Both the position numbers and the translations under genes were made by a program. From Paenibacillus massiliensis subsp. panacisoli DSM 21345 (lineage in GTDB: Bacteria; Bacillota; Bacilli; Paenibacillales; Paenibacillaceae), in the NCBI RefSeq assembly GCF_000426545.1, contig NZ_KE384534.1:1-64000 (forward strand): a DNA stretch of 64,000 bases. The letters run 5' to 3'. This document shows, piece after piece, positions 50,999 through 59,591 of this stretch; the first letter of the stretch is position 1; each line of letters starts with the position of its first letter. The notes under the pieces were generated by a model that made no database searches, had not been told where the DNA came from, and saw nothing but the letters and a program-made list of their open reading frames with translations.

Positions 50999-51775
50999 AT
51001 GAAATTATACATGGCATACATGCGGGTGTACTTCTATTCTGTCATGCAGCACAAGATGTCACTCACACTGACGATTATAGGACAATTTTTGACATCGTTT
51101 TTTGCCTTTCTCGGCCTGACTTTTTTGTTCGGCCGCTTTAATCAGGTGCTTGATTTTACATATGGTGAGGTGTTGCTCTGCTTTGCGACGGTGCTTATGG
51201 CATACTCGTTGGCAGAGTTCTTCGCCAGAGGCTTCGATACGTTCGATAACATGCTGGCTAACGGTCAATTCGACCGAATTATGGTGAGGCCGCGCAATGA
51301 GATCTTTCAGATCTTATCCTCGACCTTTGAATTAAGCAGGGTAGGGAGATTTGCCCAAGCGGTCATCATCTATTTGTACGCCATACCTAATAGCGGGGTC
51401 GTATGGGGGCTGGATAAGATTGCCGTTCAACTGCTGATGATTGTCTGTGGCACATTATTTTTTGCCACGTTATTTTTGCTGTATGCAGCCATCTGTTTTT
51501 TTACAACCCAGGGACTGGAGGTCTTCAATATTCTCACGGATGGGAGCAGGGAATTTGGCCGTTACCCGTTGTCGATCTACGGGAAGAGAATCCTGACCTT
51601 CTTTACGTACATTATTCCGTTGGCGTGTATTCAGTATTTCCCCCTATTATACCTGACTGACAAAAGTACCAGTGTACATCATGCGTTGTCACCTTTGTAT
51701 GCTACCCTGCTGATTGTGCCTGTCTTCTGGTTATGGAGGCTAGGCATCCGACATTATAAGTCCACAGGGTCATAA
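50999..51775 (+). CDS. ABC-2 type permease (COG3694-like)
   Basis: 258 residues, about six membrane helices (SLTLTIIGQFLTSFFAFLGLTFLF; LLMIVCGTLFFATLFLLYAAICFF; ILTFFTYIIPLACIQYFPLLYL). The loop FDTFDNMLANGQFDRIMVRPRNE is the equivalent of the LCRP loop in the partner permease and marks it as the second half of the heteromeric channel. Completes the three-gene exporter. Confidence 0.87.
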   Translation: MKLYMAYMRVYFYSVMQHKMSLTLTIIGQFLTSFFAFLGLTFLFGRFNQVLDFTYGEVLLCFATVLMAYSLAEFFARGFDTFDNMLANGQFDRIMVRPRNEIFQILSSTFELSRVGRFAQAVIIYLYAIPNSGVVWGLDKIAVQLLMIVCGTLFFATLFLLYAAICFFTTQGLEVFNILTDGSREFGRYPLSIYGKRILTFFTYIIPLACIQYFPLLYLTDKSTSVHHALSPLYATLLIVPVFWLWRLGIRHYKSTGS

Positions 51776-51801
51776 ATAAATACGAAAGTGAGGAGAGCCA
51801 T

Positions 51802-52077
51802 ATGGAGCTCAGTAAAGAGAATATCAAGCAATTGATCAGTAATGTAATAGAGGTGAATGGAGAGGAGGGGGTGGATACACCGCTTGTCATCGGGGAGGAT
51901 GTCCCGCTTGATACCCTGGGATTGGACTCCATGAGCTTCATTCGACTGATTCTGGCGATTGAGCAGGCATTCGGGATTGAATTTGCGGATGAAGCTTTGA
52001 TGATGGAGAACTTCGAGACCGTGAATAAAATTCTTGAGCATGTGGCGAAGGTGACTATGGTCCAGCCATCGCCATGA
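51802..52077 (+). CDS. Free-standing acyl/peptidyl carrier protein
   Basis: 91 residues, ACP fold. LGLDSMSFIRLILAIEQAFGIEF holds the phosphopantetheine serine (Ser43) in the LDS motif. It is a dedicated carrier, separate from the fatty acid ACP by context: between the exporter and a nucleotidyltransferase, with a stand-alone adenylation domain (57990) and a BtrH-like acyltransferase (61016) in the same cluster. The inferred cargo is an aminoacyl group. AGGAGAG is before ATG. No phosphopantetheinyl transferase gene was seen in the window. Confidence 0.92.
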   Translation: MELSKENIKQLISNVIEVNGEEGVDTPLVIGEDVPLDTLGLDSMSFIRLILAIEQAFGIEFADEALMMENFETVNKILEHVAKVTMVQPSP

Positions 52078-52198
52078 GAGATGGAGGTGTATGAAGGTTC
52101 ACGCTCCAATCTAACATCCTGGGCTTCACACTTCATTGCTGCTATGAGTTCGTAATGAGCAAACATTTACGGAGAGGCTGAAAGGACGTGCTGAATGA

Positions 52199-53311
52199 AT
52201 GAACACGGATGTTGAGGTATTATCCACTGAGCAGGAGATTGTGCTGCTGCTGGCCAGATTGACCTTCACGAAGGAGGAGGAGACACGGGTTCGCGTTCTG
52301 GTAGAGACAGGTCGACTCGATTGGTACTTCATACTGAATGCGTGCGCCAAGAACAAAGTACTGGGACTTGCTTGGGGCAACCTGCTTCGGCTCAGGCTAG
52401 AGCACCTGGTGGCCAAGCCCTTGTTACCCGTTATGAAATTTTATCATCTTGGTCTAAGGAAGCGTACGGAGAGCTACATTCTGGAGTCCAGGAAAATCGC
52501 TGAGGTGCTGGAGGCCAGCTCGATTCGCTATGCTCTGCTTAAGGGAGCTTATCTGGCCAAGCATATCTATCCGGATTATGGACTACGTAATATGAATGAC
52601 ATGGATATTCTAGTAGACCATGTAGATGTACCGAGGATAACGCTGGCTATGAAGGAGCTGGGCTATTGTCAGGGCGACTATGACAAGCCGACCCGAACGA
52701 TCAGAGAGGTCAGTCGTACGAAGCAGATTCTGTGGAAGAATAAGATGAATAATATGTACCCCTTCTTGAAAATAGCAGATTCCGATTATATTAATTGCTT
52801 CAAGCTCGATTTCTGCTTCAGCCTTGATCTGGATCTGAAGAAGCAGGATGTTCGAGACATGCTGGAGCGGGCAGAGGGCGGCGTACTGCAGCCAGCCGAT
52901 TTCTTCTTGCACCTATGCTGTCACTTCTATAAGGAAGCGACAAATCTGGCCTGGATTTATAATGTGAACGACCTCACGCTGATTAAGCTATGTGATATCC
53001 GCGAGTATATTTTGGCGCGAATGGATGAAGTAAGCTTACGGGAGACGATGACACAAGCGAATAAGCTTGGCTATCGTGAAGCAGTGTACTACACACTGTA
53101 TTACTTGAAATCGATCTATAACGATGGTTATGAGGAGCGCTGGATGAAGCTGCTTGATGTGCAGGATATGCAGTTCCTTCAGGAATTTGGTCGTCAGGAT
53201 TATGGGGAGAGCTCCGTGTGGCGAAAGAGCATTCAAGAGCGGATATTCTCCAGCAGCAACAAAGACGAGCTGGATGGCTTTGAGCCGAAGCACAGGCTAC
53301 TTGAGGAATAG
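52199..53311 (+). CDS. Nucleotidyltransferase-like protein (PF14907 type)
   Basis: 370 residues. RYALLKGAYLAKHIYPDYG followed by LRNMNDMDILVDHVDVPRI gives the nucleotidyltransferase G-x-(n)-D-x-D metal motif as found in PF14907. This family recurs in natural-product and lasso-peptide clusters of Bacillota, mostly without a known reaction. The C-terminal half is helical (FFLHLCCHFYKEATNLAWIYN). It starts 121 bases after the ACP gene, the largest gap inside the cluster. A role in transferring a nucleotidyl group or priming a scaffold is possible. Confidence 0.75.
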   Translation: MNTDVEVLSTEQEIVLLLARLTFTKEEETRVRVLVETGRLDWYFILNACAKNKVLGLAWGNLLRLRLEHLVAKPLLPVMKFYHLGLRKRTESYILESRKIAEVLEASSIRYALLKGAYLAKHIYPDYGLRNMNDMDILVDHVDVPRITLAMKELGYCQGDYDKPTRTIREVSRTKQILWKNKMNNMYPFLKIADSDYINCFKLDFCFSLDLDLKKQDVRDMLERAEGGVLQPADFFLHLCCHFYKEATNLAWIYNVNDLTLIKLCDIREYILARMDEVSLRETMTQANKLGYREAVYYTLYYLKSIYNDGYEERWMKLLDVQDMQFLQEFGRQDYGESSVWRKSIQERIFSSSNKDELDGFEPKHRLLEE

Positions 53312-53348
53312 ATAGCAATCAATCTGGAGATGCGAAGAGGGATAAGCG

Positions 53349-53993
53349 ATGCTGAGAGTGATACTGGAAGGGATCACAGGCAGCGGGAAGACTACGCTCC
53401 TGCACCATATGCTGAGAAGGATGGTTACAGCAGGATATTCCAATATATATACGGCCTCCCAGCTCTATACCTCCTCACTCGTCTGGAGGGAGCAGGGAGC
53501 AGAGGTTCAGGATCGGATTTACTCCATTATGGACAATATTGTACGTAGTGTAGAGACGCTGGATCAGCAGTATTCAGAATATGGCGCAACTGATCCTTAT
53601 CGGTCCTATCAATCTATCCTGGAGACCTTTCATTTGGAGAATTATATCAAGTCGTATTATCAAGATGAAAAGCTGCTCATGGAACTGGATCAGCGTCTTT
53701 ATCGTGCAGGCTACAAGGTCGTCATGCTGCTGCTGCCCGACTCGGCGATTGAGGAGAGAAGTGTTCACTCCACTCGCTATTATCGGAATTCAGTAAAATG
53801 GGATCGCTATCTGGCGGGCCTTGGGCGGAACGATCGAGAGATTGCCACTTATTTTCAACGTCTGCAGGAGGCCTTGAAGCAGGAGTGTAAGCGCACTCAT
53901 ATGGAGGTGCTGACGATCGAGACCCAGGATATGGACTGGGAACGATATGCAGATGAGATTATGGAGTTCTGTGTAGGAACAGTTCGAAGCTGA
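53349..53993 (+). CDS. P-loop kinase, deoxynucleoside/thymidylate-kinase-like
   Basis: 214 residues. P-loop EGITGSGKT at residues 7-15, then a helical body. The lid-like segment LLLPDSAIEERSVHSTRYYRNSVKWDRYL resembles the LID of thymidylate or deoxynucleoside kinases. It is the third small P-loop protein in the cluster. It probably phosphorylates a small molecule, but the substrate cannot be read. GAAGAGGG before ATG. Confidence 0.72.
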   Translation: MLRVILEGITGSGKTTLLHHMLRRMVTAGYSNIYTASQLYTSSLVWREQGAEVQDRIYSIMDNIVRSVETLDQQYSEYGATDPYRSYQSILETFHLENYIKSYYQDEKLLMELDQRLYRAGYKVVMLLLPDSAIEERSVHSTRYYRNSVKWDRYLAGLGRNDREIATYFQRLQEALKQECKRTHMEVLTIETQDMDWERYADEIMEFCVGTVRS

Positions 53994-54004
53994 GGTGATG
54001 ATAG

Positions 54005-54820
54005 GTGAAGGTAGATATGCATATGCATACCACTTGCTCGGACGGCAGTCTTACACCAGATGACCTGGTCCAATACGCTGTCGAGCAAGAATTAAGGCTA
54101 ATAGCAATCACAGATCATCATAGCGTAGAAGGCCTACTAAGCTTGAAGGATTCATATCTTGACAAGCTTCAGATCATACCCGGAATCGAGATCAATACAA
54201 GCAATCATCGCGAATTACATATTTTAGGGTACGATTTGGATATAAGCTCAAGTGTCTTGCACCGTTTTCTAAGCAAGCTCAGTCACTCCAGTCTTCGGGC
54301 GAATATGAAGCTGCAGGAGTGTCTACGGCAGCAGGGTATCTCGCTCGACGTATCAGGTTATAAGGGGCAGGCGGCTTTCCGTCGGAATCTGGCCTATGCA
54401 CTCATGGAGCAGGGTCTCTGTTCGTCTCGGGAGGAGGCCAATGTGCTCTATCTCGATTACCGACAGCATCACATTACTCCGCCTTACAAGCCTACGGCGC
54501 AGGAGAGCATTCAGATTATTCGCGATGCAGGAGGTATTGCAGTGCTTGCTCACCCGGGACGGCTGGAACGGCATGAGGTCAATATTGTAGAGGTGGTAGA
54601 AGAGCTAATCTCCTATGGATTAGAAGGGCTGGAATGCTATCATCCGTCTCACAGCTTCGAGCAGCAGCAGCGCTATGTCGCGTTGGCCAGTGAGAAGGGG
54701 CTGTATCGCTCGGGCGGATCTGATTTTCATCACAAGGAGCATACGGATACTGGCATCAAGAGCTCGTCCCAGACCTGGTGGCTGGACAGCAGCAAGATCA
54801 ATATTCTGGATGCCCTATGA
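54005..54820 (+). CDS. PHP-domain phosphoesterase
   Basis: 271 residues, GTG start. Metal motifs DMHMHTTCSDGSLTPDDLV, AITDHHSVEGL, PGIEINTS, VLAHPGRL, and SGGSDFHHKEH are all present, the plan of YciV/RnaAM-type phosphatases. Members hydrolyse nucleoside 3',5'-bisphosphates or short RNA ends. In this cluster it could dephosphorylate a biosynthetic intermediate, or clear 3',5'-ADP released when the carrier protein is loaded with phosphopantetheine (speculative). 11 bases after the kinase gene. Confidence 0.85.
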   Translation: MKVDMHMHTTCSDGSLTPDDLVQYAVEQELRLIAITDHHSVEGLLSLKDSYLDKLQIIPGIEINTSNHRELHILGYDLDISSSVLHRFLSKLSHSSLRANMKLQECLRQQGISLDVSGYKGQAAFRRNLAYALMEQGLCSSREEANVLYLDYRQHHITPPYKPTAQESIQIIRDAGGIAVLAHPGRLERHEVNIVEVVEELISYGLEGLECYHPSHSFEQQQRYVALASEKGLYRSGGSDFHHKEHTDTGIKSSSQTWWLDSSKINILDAL

Positions 54821-54838
54821 CAAGTGGGGAGAACACGC

Positions 54839-56260
54839 ATGACGTATTCTGTGCTGATAGCTGTATATGTCTATATGCTGGTCCGAAATGTCATTTGTAG
54901 TCTGTTAGCAGCTAAATGGCTGTCTTACGAAAGACCAGTAAGCGTACAACGTCTGGATGTCCCGGTGTATCTGCTGATTCCGATGATGGACGAGCAGGTG
55001 ATTGCCCGGGATACTTATTTGCATTTTCGAAGTCTTGTAACTCAGCGATCAGGCTGTGAGGTGCTGTTCATTACAACGGCGAGAGAGCGACAGAGAGAAG
55101 ATATTCCGCATACGAATGAGGTGTTAAGACAGGCTCAGACCGCCTTTCCCTCGTCTGGAATACACATTCTTCATTATGAGGATGCGAGCGGTGTCATGGC
55201 TCATCAATTGAATTTTGCCGTGGAGCAGCTTCGGGCCAAGCATAAGGATGGGGATTTTTGGATTGGTATCTATAATGCGGATTCCAGAATTGATGAGCGC
55301 GTTCTGGATGATGTGGAGCATCAGGCTGCGCAGAAGGGACGTGAGTGCTGCTTCCAGCAATACAGCTACTTCCCGCTCCCGATCGGGGCAGCATCCCGCT
55401 CCAATGTCAGCAGTGCCGCACAGTGGCAAAATCGCTGGAGCGTCCTGTTCGAGCTGACTCGTGTTCGTTACCAAGTGGCTTTTGTCCGCTTGTGGAGTAG
55501 CCTTCCTCGTAGCTTGGGTCCGATAAAAAGAATGCTGGAGATTATGGGCGAAAAGATGAATTATGTCATTGGCCATGGCTTCTATGCACACAATGAGGTG
55601 CTTGGGCGAATGGGTGGATTCCCGGAGGAGACCATCAACGAGGATGCTTGTCTGGGATATCGGTTGAATGTACATCGCATCCCTATATACCCGGTCCCGA
55701 TCCTGGAGCAAGCCGAATTTACGAATCGGATTTCGGTCTATATCCGGCAGCAAAGTGTATGGTTCAATGGGCCGTTTCATGCTTTTAAATATTTCACACA
55801 GCTTCTCCATCAAGGCGAACGGACTGTCTGGGAGACACTAAGAGCGGCTGTACTGGCTACTAAACTGTTTCTGATGGCGATCTACTGGTTGTTCTCTCCG
55901 TCTGTGCTGCTTCTGGTGCTTCCAATCTGGAGTACGCTTCTCTTCGGCTGGTGGGGCTGCGCGGCTTCCATTTTGTTCATTTTAGCTTATCTACCAGGAG
56001 TTCATTATCTCATTGCGCGTCTCATCCAACAGCACACCCGACAACACACTTCAGATCAAGTCGTGCTGCCACGACCATCACTGTACTGCGTATCAGCTTA
56101 TCTCATTCATTGCTGGGGACCTTGTCTGAATATAGCTCAGCAGCTTCGAGGCCGCAATAACAAGACTGAGAAGTATAAGACGCAGCGCAATGAAATTCAG
56201 CATGCTGACGCGCAGTTGTCTGACGGTGGAAGAACTATACAGGAACGGGAGCTGATCTGA
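54839..56260 (+). CDS. Membrane glycosyltransferase, family 2-like
   Basis: 473 residues from ATG at 54839 (GGGGAG before it). An N-terminal hydrophobic segment, then YLLIPMMDEQVIARDTYLHF (start of a GT-A domain), GIYNADSRIDERVL (acidic nucleotide-sugar site), and EETINEDACLGYRL (the E-D motif of processive or lipid-linked GT2 enzymes). Three to four membrane helices lie in the last third (VLATKLFLMAIYWLFSPSVLLLVLP; LFGWWGCAASILFILAYLPG). Predicted to add a sugar at the cytoplasmic membrane face. Sugar and acceptor unknown. The next gene starts one base after its stop. Confidence 0.8.
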   Translation: MTYSVLIAVYVYMLVRNVICSLLAAKWLSYERPVSVQRLDVPVYLLIPMMDEQVIARDTYLHFRSLVTQRSGCEVLFITTARERQREDIPHTNEVLRQAQTAFPSSGIHILHYEDASGVMAHQLNFAVEQLRAKHKDGDFWIGIYNADSRIDERVLDDVEHQAAQKGRECCFQQYSYFPLPIGAASRSNVSSAAQWQNRWSVLFELTRVRYQVAFVRLWSSLPRSLGPIKRMLEIMGEKMNYVIGHGFYAHNEVLGRMGGFPEETINEDACLGYRLNVHRIPIYPVPILEQAEFTNRISVYIRQQSVWFNGPFHAFKYFTQLLHQGERTVWETLRAAVLATKLFLMAIYWLFSPSVLLLVLPIWSTLLFGWWGCAASILFILAYLPGVHYLIARLIQQHTRQHTSDQVVLPRPSLYCVSAYLIHCWGPCLNIAQQLRGRNNKTEKYKTQRNEIQHADAQLSDGGRTIQERELI

Positions 56261-56261
56261 A

Positions 56262-56999
56262 ATGGAACGGGTCATTTCGGTGGTTACAGGTGCTGGAGGA
56301 ACGTTGGGAGGTGCGGTCTGTAAGCATTTGTGCGAGCAGCAGCATGAGGTCATCGGGATCATCCGACCAGGTGGCACAAACCCCTCGGAACACGAGCGGA
56401 TGAGGCTGTTGGAGGTGGATTTGGAACAGAGCTGTACTCTATCGGACCTGTCCAGAGGTCTGGAGACGATTGCGGATTTCAGTAGGGTGGAGCGCCTGAA
56501 TGTTATTCATACGGCAGGTGTCTACCGAAAATGCTCGCTACCCTATACCGCGGACGAGCTTCTTACCTGGGAGCGGATGTTTCAGGTTCACTGCATGTCA
56601 CTGGCGGCTATTGTAAGTACTCTCTTTCCCTACTTTGTGGCTTGCAGACAAGGAAGCATTGTGGCGGTGTCCAGCAATCTTGTCCATCGTGTCAATCGGC
56701 ACAGTGCACCTTATATTGCAACAAAGGGTGCACTAGAGGCTTTAATCAGACAATGGGCTTATGATCTCGGACCTTATCAGATTCGGTGCAATTGCATCGC
56801 TCCGGGTTATTTTCAGAGTGAGCTGAACCCGGATATAGGGTTAGAGCAGGAGGAGCGCATCAAGAGTAACACCCCTCTTGGTAGCATCGCTACGGGAGAA
56901 CAGATCGAAGCAGCCATCTATGCCTTTGTGACGGACAGCATGAACTGGGTAACGGGACAGACCATAATTGTTGACGGGGGGAATAGCGTTGGGTATTAA
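56262..56999 (+). CDS. Short-chain dehydrogenase/reductase
   Basis: 245 residues. The NAD(P) site is VVTGAGGTLGGAV (T-G-x3-G-x-G), and the catalytic triad is Ser in VAVSSNLV with YIATK (Tyr and Lys). The ending GQTIIVDGGNSVGY is FabG-like. It probably oxidises or reduces a hydroxyl/keto group on a cluster intermediate. Starts one base after the glycosyltransferase stop; the last 11 bases overlap the radical SAM gene. Confidence 0.9.
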   Translation: MERVISVVTGAGGTLGGAVCKHLCEQQHEVIGIIRPGGTNPSEHERMRLLEVDLEQSCTLSDLSRGLETIADFSRVERLNVIHTAGVYRKCSLPYTADELLTWERMFQVHCMSLAAIVSTLFPYFVACRQGSIVAVSSNLVHRVNRHSAPYIATKGALEALIRQWAYDLGPYQIRCNCIAPGYFQSELNPDIGLEQEERIKSNTPLGSIATGEQIEAAIYAFVTDSMNWVTGQTIIVDGGNSVGY

Positions 57000-57987
57000 T
57001 GAGCTTTCGGCATTTCCTAAATATATCGAATTTCAGACGCAATCGTTCTGTAATGGACAGTGTGCTCCATGTCCTTATAGCTCCACCGAAAAATGCTTCA
57101 CACCAGCACGGATGAGTGATGAGGGAATCGACCAGATTCTGACGGAGCTTGCGGCACATAGCCATGAGGTTGTCCGTGCCATTCCATACATGAATAATGA
57201 GCCCACATTGGACAGAAGGTTCTTGTCCGTATTGCGCAGGCTTAAAGAGAGCGGAATTTTCGTAGAGGTCTCCTCCAATACGTCTGGTCTCAACGAAGAA
57301 TTGATCGAAGCGATCCTTCAGGAACGGCTCATTGATGATTTTAGAATCAGTTTCTTCGGAGGAACGGAGGAGCTATACAAGGAGCTGATGCCCGGATTGA
57401 ATTTTCACAAGACAGTAGACAGAATCAAGCATCTGCTAGAGCGAAATAAGACGAGCGGTCTGCCGATCGACATACAACTGGTAGCCATCCTGTGTCCATG
57501 GGTGGATATGGAGGAGAATGTGAGAAGCATTGAGGAACTGTTCCCCGAGGCCAAGCTCCATTTGTTTGGATTCCTCGATCGAGCAGGCAGTGTGGAAGGA
57601 CATGGGAACGCCAAGAAGCTGGCTCCGATTACAGGTATGGAGCAGAATCCATTGGCAGGCTGCCAGCTGCTAAGACCGTTCGAGCGAATGAACATCTTGG
57701 CTAACGGAGATGCGATCATTTGCTCGCAGGATTGGAGACGGGAGGTCGTGCTGGGTAACGTACTGGAGAGTAGCATTGAGGATGTGTGGCACAGCGCGAG
57801 AGCCAACGAGATCAGGCAGTATGTCCGTGGGGAGACAGAAGGACTGCCATCGGATTTTATCTGCACGCGCTGCAAAGCTGCTCTTCTGAAGCCAGAGTTC
57901 GGGGGAGGCAGTAATTTTACGGGCGATCGATATTTGGATGAATCGGGCAGGAAGGCGATCGTGCCCGGTCAGAAGGCAGGGATATAA
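56989..57987 (+). CDS. Radical SAM protein with SPASM-like C-terminus
   Basis: 332 residues from TTG at 56989, with GGGGGGA placed before it inside the SDR gene. The 4Fe-4S motif is CNGQCAPC (Cys21, Cys25, Cys28). The C-terminal part has GCQLLRPFERMNILANGDAIIC and then CTRC, an arrangement of further cysteines like a SPASM domain with auxiliary clusters. Such enzymes act on peptides or sugars (oxidation, epimerisation, dehydrogenation). The N-terminal order F-P-K-Y-I-E-F-Q resembles aminoglycoside and glycan radical SAM enzymes in general form only. Two bases separate it from the adenylation gene. Confidence 0.87.
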   Translation: MGINELSAFPKYIEFQTQSFCNGQCAPCPYSSTEKCFTPARMSDEGIDQILTELAAHSHEVVRAIPYMNNEPTLDRRFLSVLRRLKESGIFVEVSSNTSGLNEELIEAILQERLIDDFRISFFGGTEELYKELMPGLNFHKTVDRIKHLLERNKTSGLPIDIQLVAILCPWVDMEENVRSIEELFPEAKLHLFGFLDRAGSVEGHGNAKKLAPITGMEQNPLAGCQLLRPFERMNILANGDAIICSQDWRREVVLGNVLESSIEDVWHSARANEIRQYVRGETEGLPSDFICTRCKAALLKPEFGGGSNFTGDRYLDESGRKAIVPGQKAGI

Positions 57988-57989
57988 CG

Positions 57990-59591
57990 ATGGTTCAGAT
58001 TCCCGCTACATCCAACGATCCATTCGTAGATAATGCAAGCAAGCTGTGTGCTGAACGGGACGTCTCTTTATTAGAGCTACTAGCCTTACAGGTGGAGTCT
58101 CACCCGGAGCGCATTGCTGTCCAATTCCAGGGGAACACGATGACCTATCGCGAACTGGATGAGGCCTCCGAGCATATGGCCCATGCTTTGCTGCAATCAG
58201 GAGTAAGCCCTGCTGACCTTGTTGGCATATGGACCCGTCGAGGCCCAGAAATGCTCATTGCGATGCTGGGTGTGATGAAGTCGGGTGCAGCCTTCCTCCC
58301 GATTGATGCTCAATTGCCGCCTGCCAGGGTTGCGTATATGCTGGATAATGCGCAAGCTCCATTTTTACTGATGGATGAGGGCTTTCCGAATGTAGATGAG
58401 CTTCGAGCGGACGCTAACATTCTTCATTATCGGGAAATGGAGCAGTTAGAGGTGAGAGAGACACCGGATGGTCCAAGTTGTTGTCCTTCCGCTCAGGCTC
58501 CAGGGGAGCTTGCTTATGTCATGTACACCTCAGGCTCGACGGGTCTGCCCAAAGGGGTCATGATTACGCGACAGGGGCTGCTCAATTTCATATTGGATTT
58601 CCGTGCAGCCATAGATTTCGAACATCTTGATACGTTCTTGTGTCTTGCACCGATGTCCTTCGATATCTTCATGGTTGAAACTATACTACCGCTGACAATG
58701 GGTAAACGCGTTATCATCGCAGAAGATCGGCATCGCCAGAACCCGTTGTTACTGGGAAGGCTCATTGCAGATGAGCAAATTGATTTCATTCAGATGACCC
58801 CCTCGGCTATGTCGATGCTGCTGGGCTTTGAGCGTGTTCAGGAGCATATCCGCCAAGTGAAAATGATCCTGATTGGCGGGGAGCCATTCCCGCTCCCCTT
58901 GCTGCGCCAGCTACAGGAGCTGACAGAGGCTACAATCTACAATGTATATGGGCCTACAGAGGGGACGGTGTGGGTAGCTGCTGGCAATCTCACGAATGCG
59001 GAGGAGATTCATATCGGAGCGTTCCTTCGTCATACTGGACCCTTGATTCTAGACGAGCACGGTAAGTCGATTGAAGATGGACAGACAGGCGAGCTGTACA
59101 TTACCGGAGAATGTCTGGCTCGGGGATATATTCGAAATGTTGAGGAGACAGCAGCCCGATTCCTAGTATATGAGCATCAGGGGAAGCAGCTACGGGTGTA
59201 CAAGACCGGGGATTTAGTGCGCAGGCAAGCGGACGGTAACCTTTGCTTTATCGGAAGGGTAGACCATCAAATCAAGCTCAAAGGACGGCGAATGGAGCCT
59301 GAGGAGATTGAGAGGGCGATGCTGTTGCATCCATTGGTTACACATGCTGTTGCAGGTGTGGATGATCAGGCACATACGCCTTTCTTATTCGCTCTCTATA
59401 CCAGCCAGGAGCTTGTGTCAACAGAGCAATGGAGAGCCTTCCTGAAGGATAAGCTCCCGCATTATATGATACCTCGGTCTTTTCATAGAGCAGATGCATT
59501 ACCGTTGAACCATAATGGCAAAGTTGATCGAAAACAATTGAAAGGAGCGGGTTACCGTGTATATTGCAGTCATGAAGTCGAAAATACATAA
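57990..59591 (+). CDS. Stand-alone NRPS adenylation domain (amino acid-activating)
   Basis: 533 residues. Adenylation core motifs are complete: YVMYTSGSTGLPKGVMITR (A3), FDIFMVETILPL (A4), NVYGPTEGTVW (A5), GELYITGECLARGY (A6), YKTGDLVRRQADGNLCFIGR (A7-A8) and NGKVDRKQL (A10, catalytic Lys). There is no condensation or carrier domain, so it must load a separate carrier, plausibly the ACP at 51802. By eye the ten-residue pocket reads D-I-V-Q-L-G-V-V-W-K. Asp at the first position suggests an alpha-amino acid. Its end overlaps the PanD-like gene by 35 bases. Confidence 0.93.
   Translation: MVQIPATSNDPFVDNASKLCAERDVSLLELLALQVESHPERIAVQFQGNTMTYRELDEASEHMAHALLQSGVSPADLVGIWTRRGPEMLIAMLGVMKSGAAFLPIDAQLPPARVAYMLDNAQAPFLLMDEGFPNVDELRADANILHYREMEQLEVRETPDGPSCCPSAQAPGELAYVMYTSGSTGLPKGVMITRQGLLNFILDFRAAIDFEHLDTFLCLAPMSFDIFMVETILPLTMGKRVIIAEDRHRQNPLLLGRLIADEQIDFIQMTPSAMSMLLGFERVQEHIRQVKMILIGGEPFPLPLLRQLQELTEATIYNVYGPTEGTVWVAAGNLTNAEEIHIGAFLRHTGPLILDEHGKSIEDGQTGELYITGECLARGYIRNVEETAARFLVYEHQGKQLRVYKTGDLVRRQADGNLCFIGRVDHQIKLKGRRMEPEEIERAMLLHPLVTHAVAGVDDQAHTPFLFALYTSQELVSTEQWRAFLKDKLPHYMIPRSFHRADALPLNHNGKVDRKQLKGAGYRVYCSHEVENT

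Noticed and set aside
52081..52155. 24-codon ORF (MEVYEGSRSNLTSW...) in the gap after the ACP gene, considered as a peptide precursor
   Set aside because: No good ribosome site, no leader/core layout, no cyclase or protease in the cluster; retained only as a remote possibility.
55124..55813. 229-codon antisense frame inside the glycosyltransferase gene
   Set aside because: The sense frame has clear GT motifs; the antisense product has none.
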